Positions 26,545 to 35,080 of a DNA stretch of 44,709 nucleotides are shown in pieces. The notes beneath the pieces are model-generated. The model was not told the origin of the DNA. It searched no databases and saw only the letters and a program-made list of their open reading frames with translations. A program made the translations under genes and the position numbers. Position 1 is the first letter of the stretch, and every line of letters begins with the position of its first letter. The DNA is from an uncultured Eubacterium sp. (GTDB lineage: Bacteria; Bacillota; Clostridia; Lachnospirales; Lachnospiraceae): positions 1 to 44,709 of the forward strand of contig CANDMV010000013.1 in assembly GCA_947385875.1 (NCBI GenBank), read 5' to 3'.

Positions 26545-26623
26545 GGACTGCCGTACTAAGAAAATACTGCAAGATATTCTAATGTATCTTGTATGCGTTT
26601 TAATAAGTGCGGCAGTCTTTTTT
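26545..26623. terminator. Bidirectional terminator between gdhA and the small minus-strand gene
   Basis: GGACTGCCG (26545-26553) pairs with CGGCAGTC (26610-26617), with T runs outside on both strands. It separates two convergent genes. Confidence 0.8.
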
Positions 26624-26629
26624 ATTGGA

Positions 26630-26806
26630 TCACTCCTCAAAGAGAGATGGTTTCTGATAAAGCTTGCGATTAATCTGCTTACGCTTTTTTTCTATAAGCT
26701 TTAGAACATTTTCTGCTTTGTCAATTTCAGCGGCTTCTTGAAGATCTTCTAACAGATCGAGCAGGTCTAAAAGATGGCAGTTCAATTCTTTTTCGGTCAT
26801 TGGCAT
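26630..26806 (-). CDS. Small 58-residue charged helical protein, unknown
   Basis: A short gene convergent with gdhA. It starts MPMTEKELNCHLLDLLDLLE and ends KLYQKPSLFEE. The middle is a continuous amphipathic helix rich in Glu, Lys and Leu (AAEIDKAENVLKLIEKKRKQ), probably a coiled coil. AAAGGTGATG stands 7 nt before the ATG. It ends just before the shared terminator, a sign that it is a real gene. No family recognised. Confidence 0.6.
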   Translation of the reverse strand: MPMTEKELNCHLLDLLDLLEDLQEAAEIDKAENVLKLIEKKRKQINRKLYQKPSLFEE

Positions 26807-26935
26807 ATAATCATCACCTTTCTTAGTTTGGTATATTGTTTATCAACCAGTTTATAAATAGATCATATCAAATTGATTTGTGTGTGTAAAGGCAGAAATG
26901 TTCTTTTTTTAGGGAATGGCAATGAGCCGTTCTTT

Positions 26936-26992
26936 GTAATAGTTCAGTCCAGTATTTCGCATTTACTGCAAAGTACTGGACTGAACTATTAC
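26936..26992. mobile_element. Family-B element, 57-bp near-perfect palindrome
   Basis: The first 19 bp (GTAATAGTTCAGTCCAGTA) pair perfectly with the last 19. The core TTTCGCATTTACTGCAAAG matches the core of other family-B copies. The flanks carry a 16-bp direct repeat with two mismatches (26920-26935 and 26996-27011, CAATGAGNCGNTCTTT), longer than the 8 bp at other copies. Outside the element 26807-27086 holds nothing else. Confidence 0.7.
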
Positions 26993-27086
26993 TAGCAATG
27001 AGACGCTCTTTTGCAGAAGATATGGACATATGGGCCTTTATATGGTAATATATGCTTTATTATAACTAGCAGGATAGAGTTCAAGG

Positions 27087-27194
27087 ACAAAAGAAAATAG
27101 CCGTCACTACCACCAGTAATGACGGCTGACCCTTTTCGGAGGGTTTAAGATGTTATTAATGGAGTAGAGCCGCTTATGCGGTTTCATTTTTCTA
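27087..27194 (-). ncRNA. Candidate small RNA, type I antitoxin-like
   Basis: Reading the minus strand, a promoter at 27229-27201 is followed by small hairpins (ACCGCATAAGCGGC, CCCTCCGAAAAGGG) and a strong terminator AGCCGTCA...TGACGGCT ending in TTTTCTTTT. Length about 105 nt with no convincing ORF. Similar RNAs accompany short holin-like toxins in clostridia (recollection, not checked). No toxin ORF was found opposite it. Confidence 0.45.
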
Positions 27195-27200
27195 ACGAAT

Positions 27201-27229
27201 AATATAGCATATTTAAGCACAGGAAGCAA
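27201..27229 (-). promoter_or_regulatory. Minus-strand promoter of the candidate small RNA
   Basis: On the minus strand TTGCTT (27229-27224), 17-bp spacer, TATATT (27206-27201). Confidence 0.55.
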
Positions 27230-27268
27230 GAAATTTTTGTGATAGTTTAATAAAATCATGAAACAGGG

Positions 27269-27399
27269 CAACAGTTCAAGCAGTCCTGCACATTTACTGT
27301 GCAGAACGTAAGAAAGTGATTCAGGAGTGCAAAAATTTCATCGCGAATCGATTTTAAATGTATTTTTGCATGTAATCATCAGCCTGGCTGAACTGTTAC
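27269..27399. mobile_element. Family-B element, 131 bp
   Basis: Left end CAACAGTTCAAGC (first G lost or changed) and right end GCTGAACTGTTAC. The flanks AAACAGGG and AAACGGGG match at seven of eight positions, as an aged 8-bp target duplication. It lies 40 bp before the ABC exporter gene and may carry part of its upstream region. Confidence 0.7.
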
Positions 27400-27439
27400 A
27401 AACGGGGAGAGTATCGTACTGGATCAGAAAGGATGAAAA

Positions 27440-29203
27440 ATGAATACTTATTCAGAAAAAAAAGCAAGGCCTGCCAAAAGAAGTGTTTTACGCCGTCTTG
27501 CCGGTTACTATAAACCATACTTAAACGTATTTTGGACGGATATGTTTTTTGCATTTGTATCTGCTGCAGTTGCTTTGATTATTCCGCTAGTAGTGCGGTA
27601 TGTTACATCAAACATTGTTGGTATGGAGACGGTCAGGGCACAGGAGATGATTATCAGGCTGGGTATCATGATGTTTGTGCTGGTACTTGTGCAGTGGTAT
27701 AGCAATTATTATATTTCAAATCATGGACATGTGATGGGAGCGAAGATTGAGTATGATATGCGGGCACAGATCTTTGACCATTACCAGAAGATGTCTTTTG
27801 CATTTTATGATGAGCAGAAGGTCGGACAGCTGATGTCACGTGTGACGAGTGATTTGTTTGAGATCGTAGAGCTGCTGCATCATGGACCGGAAAATATCGC
27901 GATTTCATTTATAAAAATTATTGGTGCATTTGTGATCCTGATGTCAATCAATCCATATCTGGCGCTGGTGGCATTTTCGCTGATTCCGCTGATGCTGGTT
28001 TTTGCATATGTATGTAATAAGCGTATGAAGCTGGCTTTTAAGAAAAACCGGGAAAAAATCGCGGAGATTAACAGTCAGATTGAAGATAATCTGTCCGGTA
28101 TCCGTGTGGTAAAGTCTTTTGCAAATGAGAATATGGAAAATAAAAAGTTCCAGGTCGGAAATGACGGCTTCTTGGCAGCAAAAAAGAACAGCTATCATTA
28201 TATGGGACATTATCATTCAGGGCTGACGGCTTTTACGATGATGATTAATGTGCTGGTCATTGTGACAGGCGGGCTTATGGTGACACGGGATATTGTCAAT
28301 GTGAATGATTTTGTGACTTTTTTATTATATATTAATGTATTTACAGACCCGGTCAAGACGCTGATTGATTTTACGGAGCAGTTTCAGAATGGATATTCCG
28401 GCTATGAGAGATTTATTCAGATGCTGGATATTATGCCGGATATTGAAGATGCACCGGATGCAGCAGATCTTAAAAATGTGCAGGGAAATATTGCTTTTGA
28501 AGATGTATCGTTTCAGTATTCGAAGGAAAACGGAACGGTGTTGGAGCATATTAACCTAGAAGTGTCAGCCGGTGAATATGTGGCGCTGGTCGGGCCTTCG
28601 GGTATTGGAAAAAGTACGCTCTGCAGTCTGATTCCGCGTTTTTATGAGGTATCTGCCGGGCGGGTGCTCGTAGATGGTCAGGATGTGCGCAGCCTGCATT
28701 TAAAGAGCCTGAGGGATAATATCGGCATCGTGCAGCAGGATGTCTATTTATTTGCGGGGTCTGTATATGATAATATTGCTTATGGAAGGCCGGGAGCAGA
28801 CCGTGAGGCTGTGATTGCGGCTGCGAAGAATGCGAATGCGCATGAATTTATCATGGAGCTTCCGCAGGGGTATGATACGGATATTGGACAGCGCGGCGTG
28901 AAGCTGTCTGGAGGCCAGAAGCAGCGGCTTTCGATTGCGAGAGTGTTTTTGAAAAACCCGCCGATCTTGATATTTGATGAGGCGACATCTGCGTTGGATA
29001 ATGAAAGCGAGAAGGTCGTGCAGGATTCTTTGGAGAAGCTAGCGGCAAACCGTACCACATTTGTGATTGCACATAGACTGACGACGATAAGGAATGCGCA
29101 GAGAATACTTGTGCTGACAGAAAATGGAATTGTGGAACAGGGAACACATGAGGAGCTGTTAGAGAAAAATGGAATCTATGCGGGATTATACCATATGAGG
29201 TAA
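27440..29203 (+). CDS. ABC exporter half-transporter (membrane and ATPase domains fused)
   Basis: A 587-residue ABCB-type exporter that works as a dimer in the membrane to expel drugs, peptides or lipids. Residues 1-320 have six predicted membrane helices. The ATPase follows with GPSGIGKST (Walker A, about 377), LSGGQKQR (signature, about 485), ILIFDEATSALD (Walker B) and IAHRL (switch His). GAAAGGAT precedes the ATG. The two-component genes follow after about 130 nt; in that gap TATGAGG-like words recur near 29193, 29226 and 29273. Substrate not predictable. Many homologues act as heterodimers, but no second half-transporter is nearby, so a homodimer is more likely. Confidence 0.9.
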   Translation: MNTYSEKKARPAKRSVLRRLAGYYKPYLNVFWTDMFFAFVSAAVALIIPLVVRYVTSNIVGMETVRAQEMIIRLGIMMFVLVLVQWYSNYYISNHGHVMGAKIEYDMRAQIFDHYQKMSFAFYDEQKVGQLMSRVTSDLFEIVELLHHGPENIAISFIKIIGAFVILMSINPYLALVAFSLIPLMLVFAYVCNKRMKLAFKKNREKIAEINSQIEDNLSGIRVVKSFANENMENKKFQVGNDGFLAAKKNSYHYMGHYHSGLTAFTMMINVLVIVTGGLMVTRDIVNVNDFVTFLLYINVFTDPVKTLIDFTEQFQNGYSGYERFIQMLDIMPDIEDAPDAADLKNVQGNIAFEDVSFQYSKENGTVLEHINLEVSAGEYVALVGPSGIGKSTLCSLIPRFYEVSAGRVLVDGQDVRSLHLKSLRDNIGIVQQDVYLFAGSVYDNIAYGRPGADREAVIAAAKNANAHEFIMELPQGYDTDIGQRGVKLSGGQKQRLSIARVFLKNPPILIFDEATSALDNESEKVVQDSLEKLAANRTTFVIAHRLTTIRNAQRILVLTENGIVEQGTHEELLEKNGIYAGLYHMR

Positions 29204-29334
29204 CCGTGATGCAGGCGAAATTGTTATATGAGGTACATGCGAATGGTAGACAATGCAGTATAAGAAAATGTTATTTGAGGTGAATGTGAATAATAGAAAT
29301 AGATCAGCTGCGAAAGGATAATAAAATTAAGGGA

Positions 29335-30021
29335 ATGGGTAAAATACTTATTTTGGAAGATGAGCAGAGTGTAAACAGAGGTATTTCGTTTTCACTTGAA
29401 AAGGCAGGACATCAGACGTGCTCCTGTTATACAGTTGGGGAAGCAAAGATGCAGATCGTTTCGTTTCAGCCGGATTTAGTGATCTGTGATATTAATCTGC
29501 CGGATGGAAATGGGCTGGATTTTATGATCTGGCTGCGGCAGCAGGTGAATGCCTATACGATCTGTCTGACTGCACTGGGCCAAGAGATGGATCAGGTATT
29601 AGGCTATGAGTCAGGAGCTGACGATTATGTAACAAAGCCTTTCAGTCTGTCAATTCTGCTGTTAAAAATAGAGGCTTTTTTTAAGCGGAGAGCAAAGGAT
29701 GCTGGAACGGGTATCTTGTATTCAGGGAGTCTTAGTATTGATCTAAGCAAGATGAGATTATTGGCAGGGGACGTGGAGATCTCTTTGTCAAAAAATGAGT
29801 GGAGACTGCTCAGCCTGTTCTTAAATCATTCCAGGCAGGTCTTGTCTAAGCGGCAGATTTTAGAGAATGTCTTTGATCTGGAGGGAGAATTTGTAGATGA
29901 GAATACACTGGCGGTTAATATACGAAGGCTTCGGGAAAAGATTGAGGAAAATCCGGCAAAACCGGTGTATATTAAGAACATACGCGGTATGGGATATGTA
30001 TGGGATATGGATGTGAAGTAG
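29335..30021 (+). CDS. OmpR-family response regulator
   Basis: A 228-residue DNA-binding regulator. Receiver domain at 1-115 with acidic pocket LEDE, phosphoacceptor Asp52 in ICDINLPDGNG, Thr79 and Lys101 in VTKPF. The winged-helix domain is at 130-226 (LSKNEWRLLSLFLNHSRQVLSKRQIL ... RGMGYVW). The kinase gene follows after 21 nt. The ATG has only a close AAGGGA, so initiation may be weak. Likely targets are the ABC genes on either side, by analogy with peptide-antibiotic modules. Confidence 0.9.
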   Translation: MGKILILEDEQSVNRGISFSLEKAGHQTCSCYTVGEAKMQIVSFQPDLVICDINLPDGNGLDFMIWLRQQVNAYTICLTALGQEMDQVLGYESGADDYVTKPFSLSILLLKIEAFFKRRAKDAGTGILYSGSLSIDLSKMRLLAGDVEISLSKNEWRLLSLFLNHSRQVLSKRQILENVFDLEGEFVDENTLAVNIRRLREKIEENPAKPVYIKNIRGMGYVWDMDVK

Positions 30022-30042
30022 ATATATGATAGGGAAGCGAAT

Positions 30043-31305
30043 ATGAAAAAATATAGATCTATTATAAAATGGCTGCCAGTTTTATTTGCTATATTACTGG
30101 CCGTAAATGTGTATCTGGATCTATGCTTTTATAGAAATTATCAGGAAAAAATATATATATTAGGGCAGATCTTTGAAGCGGATGAACAGAGCAAAGTGGA
30201 TATAATGATCGGCTTATTGAAACAGAAAGACTTAGGGCAGCTGGATTGTGAAAAGATGAAGAATATATTGCAGGAGTATGGTTTTACAGATCATTCGCAG
30301 AATATTTATTATGTAACATTTGTGCAGCAGTGTGCAGCGTCAGCAGTATGTTCCATTCTTATTGCAGCGGCCGTGCTGCTTTTTGTGTATATGCAGGAAA
30401 AACGATGGTACAAAGTGCAGGAAACATATTTAAAAGAATTGGAGCAGTGTCTGATATTATTTCGTGAGAGTGAAATAATCAATCAGAAGCTTTCGTTTAT
30501 ACTAAATACTGACTCAGGGCTAGAAGATGCGGTGACGCGCGTGAATGACCAGCTGATGATGCTGGCAGAATATCTGTCGATGATGCGTGAACAATCGCAT
30601 AAAGAGAAGGAGGAGACAAAGGAGCTTGTCACAGATCTTTCACATCAGCTGAAGACGCCGGTTGCAGCGCTTGATACCTGTTTTTTTGTGATTGAGGAGC
30701 AGGAATTGAATGAGGAAGAAAGAGATGAATTTTACGAGAGGTGCAGGAATGAACTGGAGGGACTTAAGACGCTGCTAGATTCTTTGCTTCAAATATCACA
30801 GATGGAGGCAGGCATGATCCAGCTAAAATGCACACGGGAGCTGATTTTAGATACGATCGTGAATGCTGTCAATCGGATTTATCCGAAGGCATCTGACAAG
30901 CATATGGAGCTGGCATTTGATTATGAGCCGGAGATTGAGCAGCTGTCGATTGAGCATGATGCGAAATGGATGTGTGAGGTGTTTATCAATATACTGGATA
31001 ATGCGGTGAAGTATAGTCCGGCTGGCAGCGAGATCCGTATCAGTGTGCAGCAGTATTATAGTTTTGTGCGCATAGAAATTGCTGACGAGGGTATCGGCAT
31101 TCCGAAGAGCGATTATCATAAGATTTTTAAGAGGTTTTATCGGGGAGGAAGCAGTCTGGTGCAGAAAGAGAGTGGATCTGGAGTGGGGCTGTATCTGGCA
31201 AGGGAGATTGTGAACAGGCATCATGGGATGATTAGTGTGTATTCAGATTACGAAAAGCGTAAGGATAATCCAGGGAGCAGGTTTGTGGTGAAGATGCCGC
31301 TGTAG
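30043..31305 (+). CDS. Sensor histidine kinase
   Basis: A 420-residue membrane kinase partnered with the upstream regulator. Two membrane helices (about 9-29 and 97-117) enclose an external loop of about 65 residues, larger than the near-absent loop of BceS-type kinases. The phosphorylated residue is His201 in DLSHQLKTP. The ATP-binding region has FINILDNAVKYSP, ADEGIGIP and GSGVGLYLA. AGGGAAG precedes the ATG. The mobile element at 31316 follows ten bases after the stop. The signal is unknown; membrane-active peptides are a reasonable guess from the ABC neighbours. Confidence 0.9.
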   Translation: MKKYRSIIKWLPVLFAILLAVNVYLDLCFYRNYQEKIYILGQIFEADEQSKVDIMIGLLKQKDLGQLDCEKMKNILQEYGFTDHSQNIYYVTFVQQCAASAVCSILIAAAVLLFVYMQEKRWYKVQETYLKELEQCLILFRESEIINQKLSFILNTDSGLEDAVTRVNDQLMMLAEYLSMMREQSHKEKEETKELVTDLSHQLKTPVAALDTCFFVIEEQELNEEERDEFYERCRNELEGLKTLLDSLLQISQMEAGMIQLKCTRELILDTIVNAVNRIYPKASDKHMELAFDYEPEIEQLSIEHDAKWMCEVFINILDNAVKYSPAGSEIRISVQQYYSFVRIEIADEGIGIPKSDYHKIFKRFYRGGSSLVQKESGSGVGLYLAREIVNRHHGMISVYSDYEKRKDNPGSRFVVKMPL

Positions 31306-31315
31306 AATAAAAGAT

Positions 31316-31474
31316 GTAACAGTTTGGCCCAGTACTTTGCATTAACTGCAAAGTACTGGGCGGGCATGATATAAGAACGTGTGAATTGTGTCAAGAGGGA
31401 ATTCGGCTTTTCGTCAAAGGGGAGCTTACAATGAATCGGATTCCGTGCAGTGAAACCGAAGGCTGAACCGTAAC
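31316..31474. mobile_element. Family-B element, 159 bp, with perfect 8-bp target duplication
   Basis: Starts GTAACAGTTTGGCC and ends GGCTGAACCGTAAC. TAAAAGAT stands on both sides (31308-31315 and 31475-31482). An inner palindrome CAGTACTTTGCA/TGCAAAGTACTG lies near the left end. No ORF. The longest copy in the window. Confidence 0.8.
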
Positions 31475-31538
31475 TAAAAGATGTATTTAAATGGAGAAAT
31501 ATGTAGAAAATAAAAAGCTTTTGTGGTATGATTTAGAG

Positions 31539-31637
31539 ACTGTGAACCAATGGCTGGACAGAGACCGCAGTGACAGCCTGGACTAGCTCACCGCAACGAG
31601 CGAGAAAACCCCCGAAGTGCCAGCTTCGGGGGTTTTG
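31539..31637 (+). ncRNA. Candidate small RNA with strong terminator
   Basis: TATGAT at 31527-31532 (weak -35) precedes about 100 nt with no ORF that ends in CCCCCGAAG-TGCCAG-CTTCGGGGG and TTTT. The GCTCACCGCAACGAGCGAG stretch forms a small stem. It resembles RNAs that accompany holin-like toxin genes in clostridia (recollection). No toxin ORF is visible nearby. Confidence 0.45.
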
Positions 31638-31827
31638 CTGCATATGCAGTCATGGTAGATTTCTTAATCGATGTTCTTTAGACTTATCATCTGAAAGGAT
31701 TATAGCATATGCGGTTTTGAAATGCAATATTCCAGATAATAAAAAATGATTAGCAGTAATATTGCAAAACTGTAAGGTTGTTTTGTTATTCTGAAAGTAA
31801 GATGTAAGATGGATATGATAATATAGG

Positions 31828-31860
31828 ATTAATGAAAAAAAGCTGTTGTTTTTCATTAAT
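31828..31860 (+). promoter_or_regulatory. Inverted repeat before the ABC transporter genes
   Basis: ATTAATGAAAAA and TTTTTCATTAAT (12 bp, perfect), with AATATAGGAT repeated on both outer sides. It lies 44 nt before the ATPase start. It could be a regulator site or an attenuator hairpin. A TATGAT box lies at 31814-31819. Confidence 0.5.
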
Positions 31861-31904
31861 ATAGGATGATCCAAAAATAAAAGAAAGGATGAAAAGATAT
31901 TATT

Positions 31905-32579
31905 ATGAGTGCAATCTTACAGACAAAAGATCTATGTAAATATTATGGCAGCGGTGATAATCAAGTGAAAGCCGTAGATCATATGAATCTGGAAATCGAG
32001 CAGGGAGAATTTGTCGCAGTAGTAGGCAAGTCCGGCTCTGGGAAAAGTACGCTGCTGCATATGCTGGGCGGGTTGGATACGCCGACAGCGGGCAGTGTGT
32101 TCATCAGGGGAAAAGATATATCGAAAATGAAGGATGAGGAGCTGGCAGTTTTCCGCAGGAGAAAGATAGGGTTTATTTTTCAGTCATTTAATCTGGTATC
32201 TTCGATTAATGTATGGGAAAATATCGTGCTGCCTCTTGGGCTGGATGAGCAGTATGTAGATGAAAAATACATCAAAGATGTGATACGTATCCTTGGCATC
32301 GATAACCGCCTGCATCATCTGCCGAATGCACTGTCTGGCGGGCAGCAGCAGAGAGCTGCGATAGCGAGGGCACTGGCAGCAAAGCCGGATCTTGTCTTTG
32401 CGGATGAGCCGACCGGGAATCTGGATTCGCGTGCCAGTGAGGAGGTCGCTGCTCTTCTTAGAATGTCTGCGAAAAAATTTGGACAGACCATTGTGATGAT
32501 TACTCATGACGAAGAATTGGCTCAGGTAGCGGACAGGATTCTGGCTATTGAAGACGGACAGGTGGTGAAGATTTCATGA
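31905..32579 (+). CDS. ABC transporter ATPase (MacB/LolD type)
   Basis: A 224-residue ATPase energising the adjacent FtsX-type permease. GKSGSGKST (Walker A, about 40), VFRRRKIGFIFQSFNL (Q-loop), LSGGQQQR (signature), LVFADEPTGNLD (Walker B) and MITHD (His switch) are all present. AAAGGATG lies about 12 nt before the ATG. The stop overlaps the permease start by 4 nt (ATGA), so the two are translationally coupled. Confidence 0.93.
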   Translation: MSAILQTKDLCKYYGSGDNQVKAVDHMNLEIEQGEFVAVVGKSGSGKSTLLHMLGGLDTPTAGSVFIRGKDISKMKDEELAVFRRRKIGFIFQSFNLVSSINVWENIVLPLGLDEQYVDEKYIKDVIRILGIDNRLHHLPNALSGGQQQRAAIARALAAKPDLVFADEPTGNLDSRASEEVAALLRMSAKKFGQTIVMITHDEELAQVADRILAIEDGQVVKIS

Positions 32580-34987
32580 AGACGATACGGCTTCTTGCGA
32601 AAAGCAATAATAAGAAGAATAAAACACGCAGTCTGCTGATTATGCTTTCCATATTTCTTTCTACCATATTATTGACGGTAATCTGTACTTATGCTTATGG
32701 AATTATAAAGACGCAGAAAGCAAATGCTTCGATTAATTATGGAAGCTATTATGGAATATGTCGGTCTGTGACAGTGGAGCAGCTGAATGAGATGACCAGA
32801 CGGGGCGAGATTACTACGATTGGGCTGACCGCTTCTGCGGGTATGATTCATCATGAAGCGGATGTCACTTTTATGATGACAGACGAATATGCCAGAGAGA
32901 TGGGAAATCTGTCAGGCAGCCTGCAAGAAGGGAAATTTCCAGAGCAGGAACTAGAGATCGCGGCACAGCAGGAATTTTTTGAAAGCATTGGTTATGAAGA
33001 AGTAAGGGTCGGGGATACCGTGGAATTCAAATATAGAAAAGATCTGCAGCAGAAATATAAAAAACGCGAATTTGTCGTCAGTGGGATTATAAATACACGA
33101 AAATCTATGATAGGCAGAGAAGCTTATGTAGTATACGCATCTCCTGCTTTTTATGAAGCACAGTTTGACGCGCAGGAGAGACGCTATATGGTAATGTTTC
33201 AGCTGGATGACAGCGTAGAGATCACATATGATATGTCAGAAGAGGTTCTGATAGACCTTATGAAAAAATGCGGGATTCAGCAAAAAAATGTTTTGGTAAA
33301 CTCCGGCTATTTAATGTGGGAGCTTGATCCGGGATATGAGACGATGGCTGTGTGCGGAGTGATTGGCTGTATCGTCATTGTTTTATCCATGATTGTTATA
33401 TATAATATCTTTCAGGTCGGCATTGTGCAGAATATTAAGGAATATGGAAAGATTCGGGCAGTTGGGGCGACGAAAAAGCAGATGCGGCATCTGATTTATT
33501 TAGAAGGACTGATGCTTGCTGCAAAGAGTATTCCGGCAGGAGTGGCATCGGGATTTGTGATTGCATGGGGAAGCTTTGAATGGCTGCTGCGGCAGGGCGA
33601 TGAGTTAAGCGCGGATCTGGAGCGTGTAAGTGTGAATATATTTTCAGTTCCGGTTCTTTTGGCTGCTGCGGCACTGGCATTTGTAACTGTTATGATAGCA
33701 CTGCGCAGACCGATGAAAATTGTATCTGATATATCGCCTGTTGATGCGGTGCGTTATCAGGAAAATACCACTCGTAAGAATGCAGGCATACGCAAAGGCA
33801 GGACATTTGTGTCAGTAATTTCTCTGGCGGCTGCAAATATATCTGCAGACCGCAGGCGTACAATCAGCACAATCCTTACGATGGGTTTATCCTGTGTACT
33901 TTTTGTCGTGATAGCAAACTATGTAGGGAACATAGATACAGAATATGATGCAAGGAGAAATATCGAGCATGGGCAGTTTTTATTGGAGCTGGATTTTTCT
34001 ATGAATGATAAAGCTTATCCGGAAAACAATCTGGATGTGATATTGAAAAATAACCCGTTAAATAAGGAGTTGATTGAAAGGATCGAGGCAGTAAACGGTG
34101 TGACAGGTGTGCAGATTAGAAATATTCTGCTAGTTGAGATGGATGGCGAAAAACAGACAATGATGGTATTAAACGAAGAAGATTTCGATGCGCATGAGAG
34201 AGCAGGCTCAGAAGTCGGTGATCTGGATTATGATGAAAGTATTTATTACGGATGGTCGCATTTTATGGAAGATAACGGGTATAGACTGGGGCAGCAGCTG
34301 AATATGGAGGTTACAAATGGGCTGGATGTAAGTATAATAAGCGGAGTACTCAAAGGCAGCTTTGGCGGCATGGACGCAGAGTGGGTAATAACTCAGAAGA
34401 CGTATGAGCAGCTGAATCTGGCTGATCATGCATCTGCTGGATGGATGTGGGTAGATTGTGATCCAAAGGATGTGAATGCTGTGCGTATAGAGTTGGAAAA
34501 TCTGCTGGGAGGTATGGAGCATGTGGAAATGAGGACATTTGCAGACACAAAGAAAGTATCTGAGCTATCTTCGCTAGTAATGAAGCTAGGCTGTTATATG
34601 TTTCTTGGTATTATCGGACTGATAGGGTTTATGAATCTGGCTAATACGATGATTATCAATATTATAACCAAAAAACAGGAGTATGGTATTCTGCAGGCAG
34701 TGGGAATGACAAATAGGCAGTTGAATTTCTGTCTGCAGATACAAGGGCTGATTTTTACAGTCGGCACGGTGCTTGTGGCACTGCTTGTGGGTCTGCCGGC
34801 AGGTTATGGATTATTTGTTTACAGTAAAAATAATTCTCTTTTTGGAATCAATGTATATCATCTGCCGGTATTGGAGATTGTCTGTATGATTGCAGCAGTG
34901 GCGATTCTGCAGCTGGGATTGTCTTATCTGCTGAGTAAAAATCTGAAAAAAGAATCGCTGATAGACAGGATTCGGTATCAGGAATAA
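32576..34987 (+). CDS. FtsX/MacB-type ABC permease
   Basis: An 803-residue membrane subunit with two FtsX domains. Helices are predicted near residues 18-42, 258-282, 310-335, 352-375, 420-442, 655-690, 720-745 and 760-785, with large external domains after helix 1 (about 45-250) and helix 5 (about 445-650). It couples ATP hydrolysis to movement of or resistance to substrates at the membrane surface, as in antimicrobial-peptide systems. Together with 29335-31305 it resembles a two-component-controlled resistance module, though this permease differs from BceB in size and layout. Substrate not known. Confidence 0.88.
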   Translation: MKTIRLLAKSNNKKNKTRSLLIMLSIFLSTILLTVICTYAYGIIKTQKANASINYGSYYGICRSVTVEQLNEMTRRGEITTIGLTASAGMIHHEADVTFMMTDEYAREMGNLSGSLQEGKFPEQELEIAAQQEFFESIGYEEVRVGDTVEFKYRKDLQQKYKKREFVVSGIINTRKSMIGREAYVVYASPAFYEAQFDAQERRYMVMFQLDDSVEITYDMSEEVLIDLMKKCGIQQKNVLVNSGYLMWELDPGYETMAVCGVIGCIVIVLSMIVIYNIFQVGIVQNIKEYGKIRAVGATKKQMRHLIYLEGLMLAAKSIPAGVASGFVIAWGSFEWLLRQGDELSADLERVSVNIFSVPVLLAAAALAFVTVMIALRRPMKIVSDISPVDAVRYQENTTRKNAGIRKGRTFVSVISLAAANISADRRRTISTILTMGLSCVLFVVIANYVGNIDTEYDARRNIEHGQFLLELDFSMNDKAYPENNLDVILKNNPLNKELIERIEAVNGVTGVQIRNILLVEMDGEKQTMMVLNEEDFDAHERAGSEVGDLDYDESIYYGWSHFMEDNGYRLGQQLNMEVTNGLDVSIISGVLKGSFGGMDAEWVITQKTYEQLNLADHASAGWMWVDCDPKDVNAVRIELENLLGGMEHVEMRTFADTKKVSELSSLVMKLGCYMFLGIIGLIGFMNLANTMIINIITKKQEYGILQAVGMTNRQLNFCLQIQGLIFTVGTVLVALLVGLPAGYGLFVYSKNNSLFGINVYHLPVLEIVCMIAAVAILQLGLSYLLSKNLKKESLIDRIRYQE

Positions 34988-35022
34988 AGTGGGAGCTGGG
35001 ATGATTGTTACATGGAAACTGA

Positions 35023-35051
35023 TTGTGAAATGTATAGGCATGGGTTATAAT
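35023..35051 (+). promoter_or_regulatory. Promoter of the AAA-ATPase/nuclease gene
   Basis: TTGTGA (35023-35028), 17-bp spacer, consensus TATAAT (35046-35051). It lies about 30 nt before the start codon. Confidence 0.65.
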
Positions 35052-35080
35052 ATGAAAAAAAGTATCAGATGGGGGCAGTA

